Part shown: in pieces, positions 27,948-36,872 of the stretch
Numbering within the stretch: the stretch's first letter is position 1
Layout of the letters: every line of letters starts with the position of its first letter
From: Streptomyces lomondensis
Lineage (GTDB): Bacteria; Actinomycetota; Actinomycetes; Streptomycetales; Streptomycetaceae
Length of the DNA: 64,000 nt
Direction of reading: 5' to 3'
Assembly (NCBI RefSeq): GCF_014651035.1
Contig: NZ_BMWC01000002.1
Coordinates: 310,001 to 374,000 of the forward strand
The notes under the pieces: model-generated
Told to the model about the DNA's origin: nothing
What the model saw: only the letters and a program-made list of their open reading frames with translations
The model's database searches: none
Position numbers and translations under genes: made by a program

Positions 27948-30900
27948 TCACTTGCCGTAGTACGCGTTGTAGATCGAGATCGTCGACTTGTTGCCCTTCT
28001 TGTCGGCGATCTTGGCGTGGAAGGAGATGGCCTTCCCCTTCGCCGGGTTCTTGAAGCTGACCTTGCCCTTGGTGACGGTGAGCTTCTTCCAGGTCTTGCC
28101 GTAGTCGTACGACACGTACACCGACAGCGACTTCAGGTTGCTGCCCTTGGCCGCGCCCTCGACGGTGACCGGGATGCTGACCGTCTTGCCGGCCGCGACC
28201 TTGCTGTCCAGACCCGTGGCCGCGTTGAAGCGGGCCGTGGAGGCGGGCAGCTGCTTGAGGTCGGCGGTCTTCTTCGAGCGGAACGTCCAGCTGGCGTCGA
28301 TGCGGGTGGAGGCCGCCGCGACCTTGACGCTGCGCTTGACCGACGTCGTCAGCTTGTACTCGGCGTCACCGGCCGGGACCGTGAACGGCTTCTCGCCGAA
28401 CAGCGGGTCGTCGTTGCTGCCGACCTTCTTGCCGTTGCGGTACAGGGTCGTGGCCGCCGACGTGAACTGCGAGTAGCCCACGTTGCCCTTGCCGTCGGCG
28501 AACAGCGGCAGGGAACCGTAGATCTCGTTGCCCTCGCGGAAGATGCCGAAGTCGGCGTTGAGCCGCGGTCCGAAGACGGCCGTGTTGACGGTCTTGGAGT
28601 AGCTCTTGCCGGCCGCGTACTTCTGCTGGCCCATCGAGTAGGCGGCCTCGTCGACCGGGAAGCCGTCCGCGTCCACCCCGCCGTACTGGGCGAACTCGAG
28701 CTGCCACTCCACACCGCCCAGGGCGGACAGGTGCAGCGTCCGGGTGCCGGGCAGGGTCTGCTGGATGCCGATCGAGGAGGCGCTGTTGCTCCACGGCATC
28801 CAGCCCACCGCGTTGATCGCGCCCTTCTTGCCGCTCGCCGCGGCACCGAGGCCGACCTTCACCGTGGCCAGCTCACCGGCCTTGTAGTGCTTGGTGAAAC
28901 CGGTGGCGAGCTGCTTGACCGGGCCGCCGGCGACGGTGTTGTACTCCTCCTTGTCGCCCTTGCTCCAGTGGCCGTCCCACTGCTGGGTCACCGAACCGTC
29001 GGTGATCTGCGGGCCGACGTGGGCGGTGCGGATGTCGGCGAAGGAGTCCAGCCACCAGCCGAAGCCGTAGCTGGAGTCACCGGCCTCCACGGTGTAGTCG
29101 GCGGAGGCGAACTCCGACTTGGTGCCCGTGGCCGGGACGGTGATGTCCACCGCCTTGGCCTTGCGGGCGTCCAGCGTGACCGTCGTGTTCTTGGTGACGT
29201 TCAGCTTGGGCTGCGCGAGCCAGTCGACGCCCTCGAACTTCTCCGGGTCGTCGCCCGCGTAGACGTGCGTGTTGAGGATGTAGGTGCCCTTGGGCAGCCG
29301 CGCGGTGACCGTGCCGTCCGCGTCGTACGGCATGGCCCCCTTGCCCTTGCCCAGGCCCGCGATGCCGGTCAGGTCGGAGCTGTAGTTCTTCGCCGGCTTG
29401 CCGTCACGGTCCAGGACGTTCAGCGTGACGTCGTACGACTCGACCTCGCGCTGCACCGCGGCGGCGGTGCGGATCGTCTGGCCGCCGCCCGTCGCCGTCA
29501 CGTACGACGAGTAGGCGCCGTCGACGGTGCCGCCCAGCTTGGTGTCGACCGTGAACGGGACGGAGGCCTTGCCGCCGGCCGGGACGGTCACCGAGGTGGC
29601 CCCGAGCTTGAAGAAGCCGGCCGGGGCGGCCTGGCCCTTCGGGTTGGTGGCGGTCGCCGCCAGCTTCAGCGTGACGTCCTTCGTACCGAGGTTGCGGTAC
29701 GTCAGCTCCTTGGTGACCGGCTTGTCGTCGGTGTGCGGCCACTGCTGGATGCCGAAGCTCACGGACGACGGCTCGGCGATCACGGACTGCGTGATGGCCT
29801 TGTCGACCTGGATACGGCCCGAACCCTGCTGGAACGGCGTGTACTTGCCGCCCTTCGTGGAGCCGGTGAGGGCACCCTTCAGCTCGGCGTACTTCCACTC
29901 GGGGTGCTGCTGCTTCAGGATCGCCGCCGCGCCCGCGACATGCGGCGTCGCCATCGACGTACCGGAGATCGTCATGTAGCCGGCCGGCTTCTCGCCGACC
30001 TCGTCGGCTATCTGGTTGCCGGGGGCGGAGGCCGCGGTGATGTCCACGCCGGGCGCGGTCACGTCGGGCTTGAGGGCGCCGTCCATGCCGGGGCCGCGGC
30101 TGGAGAAGTCCGCCAGCACGTCCTTGTCGTCGACCGCGCCGACGGTCAGGGCCGCTGCGGCGCTGCCCGGGGAGCCGATGGTCTGGTCGCCGAAGTCGCC
30201 CTCGTTGCCGGCCGCGATGGCGAACAGGACGCCCTTCTCCTCGGACAGCTTGTTCACCGCCGCTTCCAGCGGGTCGATCGCGGGCGTGTCGCCGCCGCCC
30301 AGGCTCATGTTGATGACATCGGCGCCCTCGGCGGCGGCCCACTCCATGCCGGCGAGGATCTCGGAGTCGCTGCCGAATCCGCTGTCGTCGAGCACCTTGC
30401 CGTTGAGGACCTTCGCGCCGGGCGCGACGCCCTTGTACTTGCCGCCGGACTTCTTGCCGGTGCCGGCCGCGATGGAGGCGACGTGCGTGCCGTGGCCGAC
30501 CTTGTCGGTGGCGTCGGGCGAGGTGGTGAAGTTCTTGGCGCCGACGACCTGGCCCTTGAGGTCGTCGTGGGTGGCGTCGACACCGGTGTCCAGGACGGCG
30601 ATCTTGACGCCCTTGCCGTCGTAGCCGGCCGACCACGCCTTGGGGGCGCCGATCTGCGGGACGGACTTGTCGAGGCTGGCCTTGCGGACGCCGTCGAGCC
30701 AGACGTGCGCGATACCGGAGGCGGTCTTGTCGCCGTTGGTGACCGCGTCCCACAGCTCGGGCGTGTCCTGCTGCGGCGCCTGCACGGCGTCCGCGTTCAG
30801 GGACTTGAGCGAGTGGCTCAGCGTGCCCGCGTCGCGGACGTCGGCCTTGGCGGCCGCGGCGCTGCCCTGGTAGCCGACGATGACCTTCAGGCCCTTCTTC

Positions 30901-31274
30901 TGGGCCTTGCGGGTCGCGGACTTGTTGAGCTCGGTGACGTCGAAGAGCCGCTGGTCGAGCTTGCCGGTGGCGACCAGCCGGGCCGCGTCGGCCGGGATCA
31001 CGAGGGTGTGGCCGTCGAGCTTGCGGACCTGGACGGGTATGTCCTCACGGCCCTTGGCCCGCTCCAGACCGATGACACGGCCCTTGGCGTCCAGGGCGAC
31101 CCGGTCACCGGTGATCAGCGTGATGTGGTGCTTGGCGGTGAGCGAAGCCGGCTTGGACGCGGCGGCGGTCTGCTCGCCGTTGGCCGACGCCGGGCTGGTC
31201 ATACCCGCTGCGAGGGCGACGGCTGCCGCTGTGGCGACCGTGGCCGCGTACGCCCTTTTCACTTGTCTGCGCAA
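27948..31274 (-). CDS. Large secreted subtilisin-like serine protease (S8 family)
   Basis: A 1108-aa exported protease with a signal peptide of about 32 residues (ending PASANG). A propeptide region (about 35-200) precedes the S8 domain with the triad in AVLDTGVDATH (Asp229), GHGTHVASIAAG (His261) and SGTSMATPH (Ser440), plus the oxyanion region AAGNEGD. The C-terminal 600 residues are beta-rich Ig/fibronectin-like modules (TYRNLGTKDVTLKL, VPAGGKASVPFTV), ending in a domain typical of Streptomyces S8 peptidases. TTG at 31274 has GGGGGA 5 nt upstream. Monocistronic with a good promoter and terminator. Confidence 0.95.
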   Translation of the reverse strand: MRRQVKRAYAATVATAAAVALAAGMTSPASANGEQTAAASKPASLTAKHHITLITGDRVALDAKGRVIGLERAKGREDIPVQVRKLDGHTLVIPADAARLVATGKLDQRLFDVTELNKSATRKAQKKGLKVIVGYQGSAAAAKADVRDAGTLSHSLKSLNADAVQAPQQDTPELWDAVTNGDKTASGIAHVWLDGVRKASLDKSVPQIGAPKAWSAGYDGKGVKIAVLDTGVDATHDDLKGQVVGAKNFTTSPDATDKVGHGTHVASIAAGTGKKSGGKYKGVAPGAKVLNGKVLDDSGFGSDSEILAGMEWAAAEGADVINMSLGGGDTPAIDPLEAAVNKLSEEKGVLFAIAAGNEGDFGDQTIGSPGSAAAALTVGAVDDKDVLADFSSRGPGMDGALKPDVTAPGVDITAASAPGNQIADEVGEKPAGYMTISGTSMATPHVAGAAAILKQQHPEWKYAELKGALTGSTKGGKYTPFQQGSGRIQVDKAITQSVIAEPSSVSFGIQQWPHTDDKPVTKELTYRNLGTKDVTLKLAATATNPKGQAAPAGFFKLGATSVTVPAGGKASVPFTVDTKLGGTVDGAYSSYVTATGGGQTIRTAAAVQREVESYDVTLNVLDRDGKPAKNYSSDLTGIAGLGKGKGAMPYDADGTVTARLPKGTYILNTHVYAGDDPEKFEGVDWLAQPKLNVTKNTTVTLDARKAKAVDITVPATGTKSEFASADYTVEAGDSSYGFGWWLDSFADIRTAHVGPQITDGSVTQQWDGHWSKGDKEEYNTVAGGPVKQLATGFTKHYKAGELATVKVGLGAAASGKKGAINAVGWMPWSNSASSIGIQQTLPGTRTLHLSALGGVEWQLEFAQYGGVDADGFPVDEAAYSMGQQKYAAGKSYSKTVNTAVFGPRLNADFGIFREGNEIYGSLPLFADGKGNVGYSQFTSAATTLYRNGKKVGSNDDPLFGEKPFTVPAGDAEYKLTTSVKRSVKVAAASTRIDASWTFRSKKTADLKQLPASTARFNAATGLDSKVAAGKTVSIPVTVEGAAKGSNLKSLSVYVSYDYGKTWKKLTVTKGKVSFKNPAKGKAISFHAKIADKKGNKSTISIYNAYYGK

Positions 31275-31365
31275 GTTTCCCCCTTGCAGAAGTACCGGGC
31301 GAATTCCCCGTTCACCCGGCCGGGGGTGGTCTCGTACGCATGCTCGTACACCCCCCGGAATACGC

Positions 31366-31394
31366 AGTATGCCGAGGGGTGATCAGCTGCTCAA
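31366..31394 (-). promoter_or_regulatory. Promoter of the subtilase gene
   Basis: Minus strand -35 TTGAGC (31389-31394), 17-nt spacer, -10 CATACT (31366-31371), giving a transcript start near 31359. Confidence 0.6.
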
Positions 31395-31547
31395 TAGATG
31401 AGAAGAGGCTAAGAAATCCGTCGGCTGACTGTTACACGGCTGCCGGAACTCCGTTACAGGGTTGGACGATTACGCACGCGTGTTCACCTTGACAGTGATG
31501 TGGCTGTTGTGCGAAGAGCCCGCACACGAGAGGCGGGTGAGCAGACG

Positions 31548-31585
31548 AGACCGCCGCCCGTCCCTTTCGGGGCGGGCGGCGGTCT
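31548..31585 (-). terminator. Terminator of the L,D-transpeptidase gene
   Basis: A perfect 13-bp stem (31548-31560 with 31573-31585) and a 12-nt loop, 23 nt past the stop. Confidence 0.8.
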
Positions 31586-31608
31586 TCCTACGGGGAGCTG
31601 AGGAACCG

Positions 31609-32859
31609 TCAGAGCTCCGAGCCGGCCTTCCAGTCGGCCCAGCTCATGTTCCAGCCGTTGAGGCCGTTGTCCGGCGCGATGGTCTTGTCGCCGGTGTTCT
31701 CGACGACCACCACGTCACCGATCATCGAGTTGTTGTAGAACCACGCGCCCGGCGTGTTCGGGTCGTCGGCGCCCTTGGCGTCCTGGAGGCCGACGCAGCC
31801 GTGGCTCGTGTTCGCGTTGCCGAAGATGGACTTCGGGCCCCAGTAGTTGCCGTGGATGAACGTGCCGGAGCTGGAGAGGCGGATGGCGTGCGGCACGTCC
31901 TTGATGTCGTACTCGCCCTTGCCGTCGTCGTCCGTGAAGCCCACGGTCGCGCCGTTCATGCGCGTCTCCTTGAACTTCTCGGACATCACCATGATGCCCT
32001 GGTACGTCTTGTTCTCCGGCGAGCCGGCGGAGATCGGGATCGTGCGGACGGTCTTGCCGTCCTGCGTGATCTTCATCTGCTTGGTCTTCGCGTCGACGTA
32101 CGAGACCTGGTTGCGGCCGATCTTGAAGGTGACCGTCTTCTGCTGGACGCCGTAGACGCCCTCGGCGCCCTCGACACCGTCGAGCGCGAGCTTCAGCGTG
32201 ACGGTGGAGCCTTCCTTCCAGTAGTCCTCGGGCCGGCAGTCCATGCGGTTGGCGTTGAACCAGTGGCAGGCGACCTCCTGGCCGCTGGTCGTGCTGACCG
32301 TGATGCCCTTCTGGACGGCCGCCTTGTTGGTGATCGCCTTGTCGAAGTTGATCGAGACCGGCATGCCGACACCGACGGTGGTGCCGTCGTCCGGGGTGAA
32401 GTTGCCGATGAAGCTGTTGGCCGGGGAGACCGTGGTGAAGGAGGCGTTCTCGTGGGCGACGCGCCCGTCGGAGTCCTTCGCCTCCGCCGACAGCTTGTAG
32501 GTGGTGGAGCGCTCCAGCTGCGTGCTGGGCTTCCAGCTGGTCTTGTCGGCGGATATCTGGCCGCTGACCTCCGTGCCGTCGGAGGTGGTCATCTTCACGC
32601 TCGTGAGCGTGCCCTTGCTCACCGTGACGGCGGCGGAGTTGTTGATGGAGGCGTTGTCGGAGCCGTCCTCCGGCGTGATCTTGATCTGGGCCTCGGAGGT
32701 CTTCTTGGCCGCCGCCTCGTCGACCTTCGACTGGGAGCTGTCGCCGCCGTCGCCACCCGCGGCGCTGTCGTCGCCGCCGGAACACGCCGAGAGCACCAGC
32801 ACTCCGCCGAGCAGTGCGGACGCGACCGTCAGGCCCTTGCGCCGCTTACTGACCGTCAT
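31609..32859 (-). CDS. L,D-transpeptidase lipoprotein with Ig-like domains
   Basis: A 416-aa lipoprotein that would make 3-3 cross-links in peptidoglycan or attach proteins to it. The lipobox is VLSAC (Cys about 26). Two Ig-like domains follow (about 55-270), then a YkuD catalytic domain (about 275-395) with the motif HGNYWG and the nucleophile in SHGCVGL. This is the architecture of LdtMt2-like enzymes. ATG at 32859 follows GGAGAAG; an ATG five codons upstream also exists. The upstream gap of 266 nt separates it from the acidic-protein gene. Confidence 0.94.
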   Translation of the reverse strand: MTVSKRRKGLTVASALLGGVLVLSACSGGDDSAAGGDGGDSSQSKVDEAAAKKTSEAQIKITPEDGSDNASINNSAAVTVSKGTLTSVKMTTSDGTEVSGQISADKTSWKPSTQLERSTTYKLSAEAKDSDGRVAHENASFTTVSPANSFIGNFTPDDGTTVGVGMPVSINFDKAITNKAAVQKGITVSTTSGQEVACHWFNANRMDCRPEDYWKEGSTVTLKLALDGVEGAEGVYGVQQKTVTFKIGRNQVSYVDAKTKQMKITQDGKTVRTIPISAGSPENKTYQGIMVMSEKFKETRMNGATVGFTDDDGKGEYDIKDVPHAIRLSSSGTFIHGNYWGPKSIFGNANTSHGCVGLQDAKGADDPNTPGAWFYNNSMIGDVVVVENTGDKTIAPDNGLNGWNMSWADWKAGSEL

Positions 32860-33125
32860 CACACGCTTCTCCATCGTTGCCGATTTCCCCAAAACCCCGA
32901 ATGTTCCCGTCGAAAATCCAAGTGCCCCCGTCAGGACTCGTGAGTCCTCGTCGAGAACTTTCAACGCTACGACCGGTTCGTCCGGTTCCCCAGGTGACGC
33001 AGGTGTGGGGATCACCACGTCCGTGGCGGACGGTGCCGGACGACGCGACTGCGGTCGTGCGCCCCCTGAGACGCGAAGACCCCGGACGGCGGTTGCCGCC
33101 CGGGGCACCAATTTCCCCAGCAGTC

Positions 33126-33464
33126 TCAGCGGTCGCCGTCCTCGTCGTCGACGACATCATCCTCGTCCAGGTCCCAATCCGGCGAATCGGGGTCGTACTC
33201 GATCCGCTCGCTGCTCCACGAGGCCTGCTGGAGCTCCACCCCCGGCACCTGGCTGACCAGGTCGAACGGGTCGACGAGGTAGGCGAGGGCCTCCGCGGTG
33301 TCTTCCGTCACAGCGCCCTCGGCGTGGGCCCGTTCCGCCTCGGGCAGCCCGGCGTCGTCGGCGAGACGGCGCAGCGCGGACTTCGTGACCGCGTCGGCGT
33401 CCTCGACCTCGAGAACAAGTTCCACCCGAACCCGTACAAAACGTGATGTCTCTGGAGTGCTCAT
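33126..33464 (-). CDS. Acidic 112-aa protein of unknown function
   Basis: A soluble protein with a beta-strand start (RFVRVRVELVLEVEDADAV), a helical middle (ALRRLADDAGLPEAERAHAEG) and a strongly acidic C-terminus (PDWDLDEDDVVDDEDGDR). No known domain was recognised. ATG at 33464 lies 6 nt after a TACGCT -10, so the mRNA is probably leaderless. A sequence matching the AfsQ1 box overlaps the expected -35 region. Divergent from the LAxTG protein gene. Confidence 0.75.
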   Translation of the reverse strand: MSTPETSRFVRVRVELVLEVEDADAVTKSALRRLADDAGLPEAERAHAEGAVTEDTAEALAYLVDPFDLVSQVPGVELQQASWSSERIEYDPDSPDWDLDEDDVVDDEDGDR

Positions 33465-33470
33465 GGCGGG

Positions 33471-33476
33471 AGCGTA
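33471..33476 (-). promoter_or_regulatory. -10 element, leaderless start of the acidic-protein gene
   Basis: TACGCT on the minus strand ends 6 nt before ATG 33464. Confidence 0.5.
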
Positions 33477-33491
33477 AGGCCAGAAGCGCCC

Positions 33492-33507
33492 GTGACTTTC
33501 CCGTGAC
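33492..33507. promoter_or_regulatory. Second AfsQ1-box-like sequence
   Basis: GTGAC-N6-GTGAC fits the published AfsQ1 consensus GTnAC-n6-GTnAC and is symmetric as to strand. It lies between divergent genes, over the -35 area of the acidic-protein gene. About 0.4 such matches are expected by chance in a window of this size and composition. Confidence 0.35.
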
Positions 33508-33573
33508 CCGCGCCTTTCACTAACATCGCCCCACACGGCCAATTCGCCAGCGCCACAAGGGGATCGATATTCC

Positions 33574-33888
33574 GTGTCATCCGCTCGCCGTCCGTTGCTG
33601 ACCGCCACCGCCGCGGCGTCCCTGCTGGGCGCCCTGTGGTTCGTCCCGTCCGCCAACGCGACGTCGGACTCGCCGGTGAGAGACGCGGTCGCGGCGAGCC
33701 CGTCGCCGCAGGTCACGGAGCAGGCCCGGATCGCCGCCACCACCGCGGACGCCTCCGTCACCGGCACCCGGCTGGCCGACACCGGCAGCTTCGACAGCAC
33801 GCCGTACGTGCTCGGCGGGACCTTCTGCCTGACGCTGGGGGCCGGGTTCGTCGTGTACTCGGTCCGCCGGGAACGGCTCGGTTTCTGA
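33574..33888 (+). CDS. Small sortase-E type (LAxTG) surface protein
   Basis: A 104-aa exported protein. The signal peptide (about 1-29) ends PSANA. The mature part is a short Ser/Ala/Thr-rich segment. The C-terminus has RLADTG, then a hydrophobic stretch (YVLGGTFCLTLGAGFVVYSV) and RRER, the sorting signal recognised by class E sortases, which attach LAxTG proteins to the Streptomyces wall. Only about 38 residues lie between signal peptide and sorting motif, so the anchored product is tiny. GTG at 33574 has AAGGGG 11 nt upstream. Confidence 0.8.
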   Translation: MSSARRPLLTATAAASLLGALWFVPSANATSDSPVRDAVAASPSPQVTEQARIAATTADASVTGTRLADTGSFDSTPYVLGGTFCLTLGAGFVVYSVRRERLGF

Positions 33889-33899
33889 CCGCACTTGAG

Positions 33900-33927
33900 A
33901 GGGGCCCTGCCGACCGGCAGAGCCCCT
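33900..33927. terminator. Bidirectional hairpin between LAxTG gene and hutH
   Basis: Outer stem AGGGGC/GCCCCT around an inner CTGCCG/CGGCAG stem, between convergent genes. Confidence 0.7.
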
Positions 33928-33966
33928 TCCGTCCGGGCGGCCGTCCTGCTGGAGCGGCCGGTCGTC

Positions 33967-35511
33967 CTACTGGAGCGGCCCGGTGACCGACTCCACCGCG
34001 GCCAGCAGCCGCCCGTCCCGCACGAACGCGTCCGCCGCGGCCAGGTCGGGCGCCAGGAACCGGTCGGGCCCCGGGCCCTGGACTCCCGCTTCCCGCAGGG
34101 CGTCGATGACCGCCCGCGTCGCGGGCGCCGGGGTCAGCCCCTCGCGCAGTTCGATCGCGCGCGTGGCGGCGTACAGCTCGACGGCCAGGACCCGGGTGAG
34201 GTTGTCGACGGCCGTGCGCAGCTTGCGCGCCGCCGACCAGCCCATCGAGACGTGGTCCTCCTGCATCGCGGAGGACGGGATCGAGTCGGCGGACGCCGGT
34301 ACGGCGAGCCGCTTCAGCTCGCTCACCAGCGCGGCCTGCGTGTACTGAGCGATCATCAGGCCCGAGTCCACACCGGCGTCGTCGGCGAGGAACGGCGGCA
34401 GGCCGTGGCTGCGGTTCTTGTCGAGCAGCCGGTCGGTGCGCCGCTCGGCGATGGAGCCGAGGTCGGCGGCGGCGATGGCGAGGAAGTCCAGGACGTAGGC
34501 GACCGGCGCCCCGTGGAAGTTGCCGTTGGACTCCACACGCCCGTCGGGCAGCACGACCGGGTTGTCCACCGCGGAGGCCAGTTCGCGGTCGGCGACCAGC
34601 CGGGCGTGGGCCATGGTGTCCCGCCCTGCCCCGGCGACCTGCGGCGCGCAGCGCACCGAGTAGGCGTCCTGCACGCGCGGCGCGTCGTCCTGGTGATGCC
34701 CGGTCAGGCCCGAGCCCTTCAGCACGGCCAGCATGTTGGCGGCGCTGGCGGCCTGCCCCGGGTGCGGCCGGATGGCGTGCAGCTCGGGTGCGAGAACCTT
34801 GTCGGTGCCGAGCAGGGCCTCCAGCGACAGGGCGGCCGTGACGTCGGCGGACCGGTACAGGGTCTCCAGGTCGGCCAGGGCCATGACCAGCATGCCGAGC
34901 ATGCCGTCGGTACCGTTGAGGAGGGCGAGGCCTTCCTTCTCGCGCAGTTCGACCGGCCGGATGCCGTGCGCGGCGAGCAGTTCGGCGGCCGGGCGTACGA
35001 CGCCGTCGGGGCCCTCTGCGTCCCCCTCCCCCATGAGCGTCAGCGCGCAGTGGGACAGCGGCGCGAGGTCGCCGGAGCAGCCGAGGCTGCCGTACTCGTG
35101 CACGACCGGGGTGATACCGGCGTTGAGGAGGTCCGCCATGGTCCGCGCGACCTCGGGCCGGACGCCGGTGTGCCCCGAGCAGACGGTCTTCAGCCGCAGG
35201 AACATCAGGGCGCGGACGACCTCCCGCTCCACCCGCGGGCCCATCCCGGCGGCGTGCGAGCGGACGATGTTGCGCTGGAGCTGCGCGCGCAGGTCCGGGC
35301 TGATGTGCCGGGTCGCCAGCGCCCCGAAGCCGGTGCTCACGCCGTACACGGGGTCCGGCTTGGCCGCCAGCGCGTCCACGATCTCGCGGGCCGCGGCGAG
35401 GGCGGCCACGGCCTCCTCGGAGAGCTCGACGCGGGCACCGGCGCGTGCCACGGCGAGCACGTCGGACGCGGTCACCCCTGACGTCCCCACCACCACAGTG
35501 TGCATATCCAT
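33967..35511 (-). CDS. hutH: Histidine ammonia-lyase
   Basis: A 514-aa enzyme converting L-histidine to trans-urocanate and ammonia, the first step of histidine use. The MIO electrophile forms from Cys145-Ser146-Gly147 in GSLGCSGDLAPL; Cys in place of the common Ala is known from Streptomyces. Other motifs are YGVSTGFGALA and QDAYSVRCAPQV. ATG at 35511 gives the known N-terminus MDMHTVVVG and lies 7 nt after a -10, so the mRNA is leaderless. Other hut genes are not adjacent. Confidence 0.96.
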   Translation of the reverse strand: MDMHTVVVGTSGVTASDVLAVARAGARVELSEEAVAALAAAREIVDALAAKPDPVYGVSTGFGALATRHISPDLRAQLQRNIVRSHAAGMGPRVEREVVRALMFLRLKTVCSGHTGVRPEVARTMADLLNAGITPVVHEYGSLGCSGDLAPLSHCALTLMGEGDAEGPDGVVRPAAELLAAHGIRPVELREKEGLALLNGTDGMLGMLVMALADLETLYRSADVTAALSLEALLGTDKVLAPELHAIRPHPGQAASAANMLAVLKGSGLTGHHQDDAPRVQDAYSVRCAPQVAGAGRDTMAHARLVADRELASAVDNPVVLPDGRVESNGNFHGAPVAYVLDFLAIAAADLGSIAERRTDRLLDKNRSHGLPPFLADDAGVDSGLMIAQYTQAALVSELKRLAVPASADSIPSSAMQEDHVSMGWSAARKLRTAVDNLTRVLAVELYAATRAIELREGLTPAPATRAVIDALREAGVQGPGPDRFLAPDLAAADAFVRDGRLLAAVESVTGPLQ

Positions 35512-35518
35512 ATTCAGG

Positions 35519-35547
35519 AGCGTACGCAGTGAATTCGATGATGTCAC
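35519..35547 (-). promoter_or_regulatory. hutH promoter
   Basis: Minus strand -35 GTGACA (35542-35547), 17-nt spacer, -10 TACGCT (35519-35524), then 7 nt to ATG 35511. Confidence 0.65.
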
Positions 35548-35599
35548 CACTGGGGGCGGGGTTCACCCCTTACTGATGCGTCACACCGCCCGGGCGACT

Positions 35600-36748
35600 T
35601 CAGGGCGCGTGCCGGCCGCGGAACCGCCGCCGCTCGCCGTCGGCCTCCTGGGACGGCTCGTCCGCGAGCCGCACCACGGGATCGTCGGGCCCGGCCCGCC
35701 CGGCGACCACCGGCCGGGCGGCCCGCTCGGCCTTGGCCCGGTACTGGGCGGCGTCGGCGAGCCGGAACAGCCGGCGCGCCGAGCGCACGGGCCCGATCGG
35801 ATCCTCGGTGGACGCGACGCCGCAGGCCACGCCGTCCCCCAGCTCCAACTCGGCGGCCCGCCGGCACAGTTCGCCGGCCGCCTTCACGACCTGGTCGGCG
35901 GGCGGCCCGACCGCGAGCAGACAGAACTCGTCCCCGCCGAGCCGGGCCGCCAGGGCCCCCGGCAGCATGGCCCCGCACAGCGACAGCACCGAGCCGAAAC
36001 GCTCCAGGAGCCGGTCGCCGACGGCGTGCCCATGGGTGTCGTTGACCCGCTTGAGCCCGTTGAGATCGCAGACGACGAGACTGACGACGGCGCCGTCCCT
36101 GCGGTGCCGCTCGATCGCCCGCTCCAGGCGTACGTCCACGGCACGGCGGTTGGCGAGTCCCGTCAGCGCGTCGGTGAACGCGAGACGGCGGGCCTCCTCC
36201 AGCCGCTCGGTCTGGGCGATACCGGCGGCCACGACGGAGGCCAGGACGGTGGCGAAGTCGGCGTCGGCCCGCTCGAAGACGGGCTCGCCGGCCGGCCGGG
36301 CGACGTACAGCTCGCCCCAGGCCCGGCCGTGCAGCACGATCGGCGCGACCACGCAGCAGCCGCGGCCCCGGCGGCGCAGGGCGGCGACGCGCTGGTGGCA
36401 GTACCCGGGCTGCCCGGCGGCGGGCCCCTCGGCGGTCTCCACCCACGCGTCCGGCTCCCCGCCGCCGGCCCACTGCTCGTGCAGGAACTCGGTGATCTCC
36501 GCGAACTGGTGCACCGGGTAGGCCTCGTCCTCGGGGAACTCCTCTTCCCCCTCGGCCAGCTCACCGACGTTCACAAGGACCTTCAGCCGCCCGAGCTCCC
36601 GCTCCCACACCGACAGCGCGGCAAAGCTCCCGCCCAGCGCCCGGCACGCCCCGGCAGCCGCGGCCCGCCACGCCTCACGCGACCCGTGCGCGGCCGCCAT
36701 CCCCTGAGCCAACGCGACGACGGCCGCGAGCCGTCTGTCCTCACCCAT
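35600..36748 (-). CDS. GAF-GGDEF diguanylate cyclase
   Basis: A 382-aa soluble protein. Residues about 10-185 form a GAF-like sensor with a Cys/His-rich stretch (PGYCHQRVAALRRRGRGCCVV). Residues about 195-355 are a GGDEF domain with an intact active site (LGGDEF) and TDALTGLANRRAVD at its start. It should make cyclic di-GMP, which controls sporulation through BldD in Streptomyces. ATG at 36748 follows TAGCCT by 6 nt (leaderless); a GTG one codon upstream is possible. From its place beside hutH it may be the gene called cdgE elsewhere; I am not certain. Confidence 0.9.
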   Translation of the reverse strand: MGEDRRLAAVVALAQGMAAAHGSREAWRAAAAGACRALGGSFAALSVWERELGRLKVLVNVGELAEGEEEFPEDEAYPVHQFAEITEFLHEQWAGGGEPDAWVETAEGPAAGQPGYCHQRVAALRRRGRGCCVVAPIVLHGRAWGELYVARPAGEPVFERADADFATVLASVVAAGIAQTERLEEARRLAFTDALTGLANRRAVDVRLERAIERHRRDGAVVSLVVCDLNGLKRVNDTHGHAVGDRLLERFGSVLSLCGAMLPGALAARLGGDEFCLLAVGPPADQVVKAAGELCRRAAELELGDGVACGVASTEDPIGPVRSARRLFRLADAAQYRAKAERAARPVVAGRAGPDDPVVRLADEPSQEADGERRRFRGRHAP

Positions 36749-36754
36749 CACTCC

Positions 36755-36760
36755 AGGCTA
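36755..36760 (-). promoter_or_regulatory. -10 element, leaderless start of the GGDEF gene
   Basis: TAGCCT on the minus strand ends 6 nt before ATG 36748. Confidence 0.45.
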
Positions 36761-36825
36761 GGGAGTTTCCAGCCAAACTGACCTGTTTAAGACGCGAACG
36801 GGGACGGATTCAGAGGACCGACTCA

Positions 36826-36870
36826 GCTGCGGGCAATCGTGCCGCCAAGGGCGGCACGGGTGGGCTCAGC
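36826..36870 (+). repeat. Dispersed hairpin element, copy A (short)
   Basis: First of four copies of a shared intergenic sequence, containing GTGCCGC and GCGGCAC arms around a 5-nt loop. Only the first half of the element is present here, next to the 3' end of the enoyl-CoA hydratase gene. Confidence 0.75.
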
Positions 36871-36872
36871 CC

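Larger units (their letters stand above)
31275..31608. other. 334-nt intergenic region with promoter, leader and terminator
   Basis: Holds the subtilase promoter and a leader of about 85 nt, which has a direct repeat GTACGAG (minus strand), and the transpeptidase terminator. A TTGACA at 31490 on the plus strand has no matching -10 or gene. Confidence 0.6.

Noticed and set aside
27660..31382. Very long open frame on the plus strand opposite the subtilase gene
   Set aside because: Its product is a Val/Gly/Leu/Arg/Asp-rich shadow caused by third-position GC bias. The minus frame has a signal peptide and an intact catalytic triad.
31490..31520. TTGACA on the plus strand as a promoter
   Set aside because: No -10 hexamer at 16-18 nt and no downstream gene on that strand.
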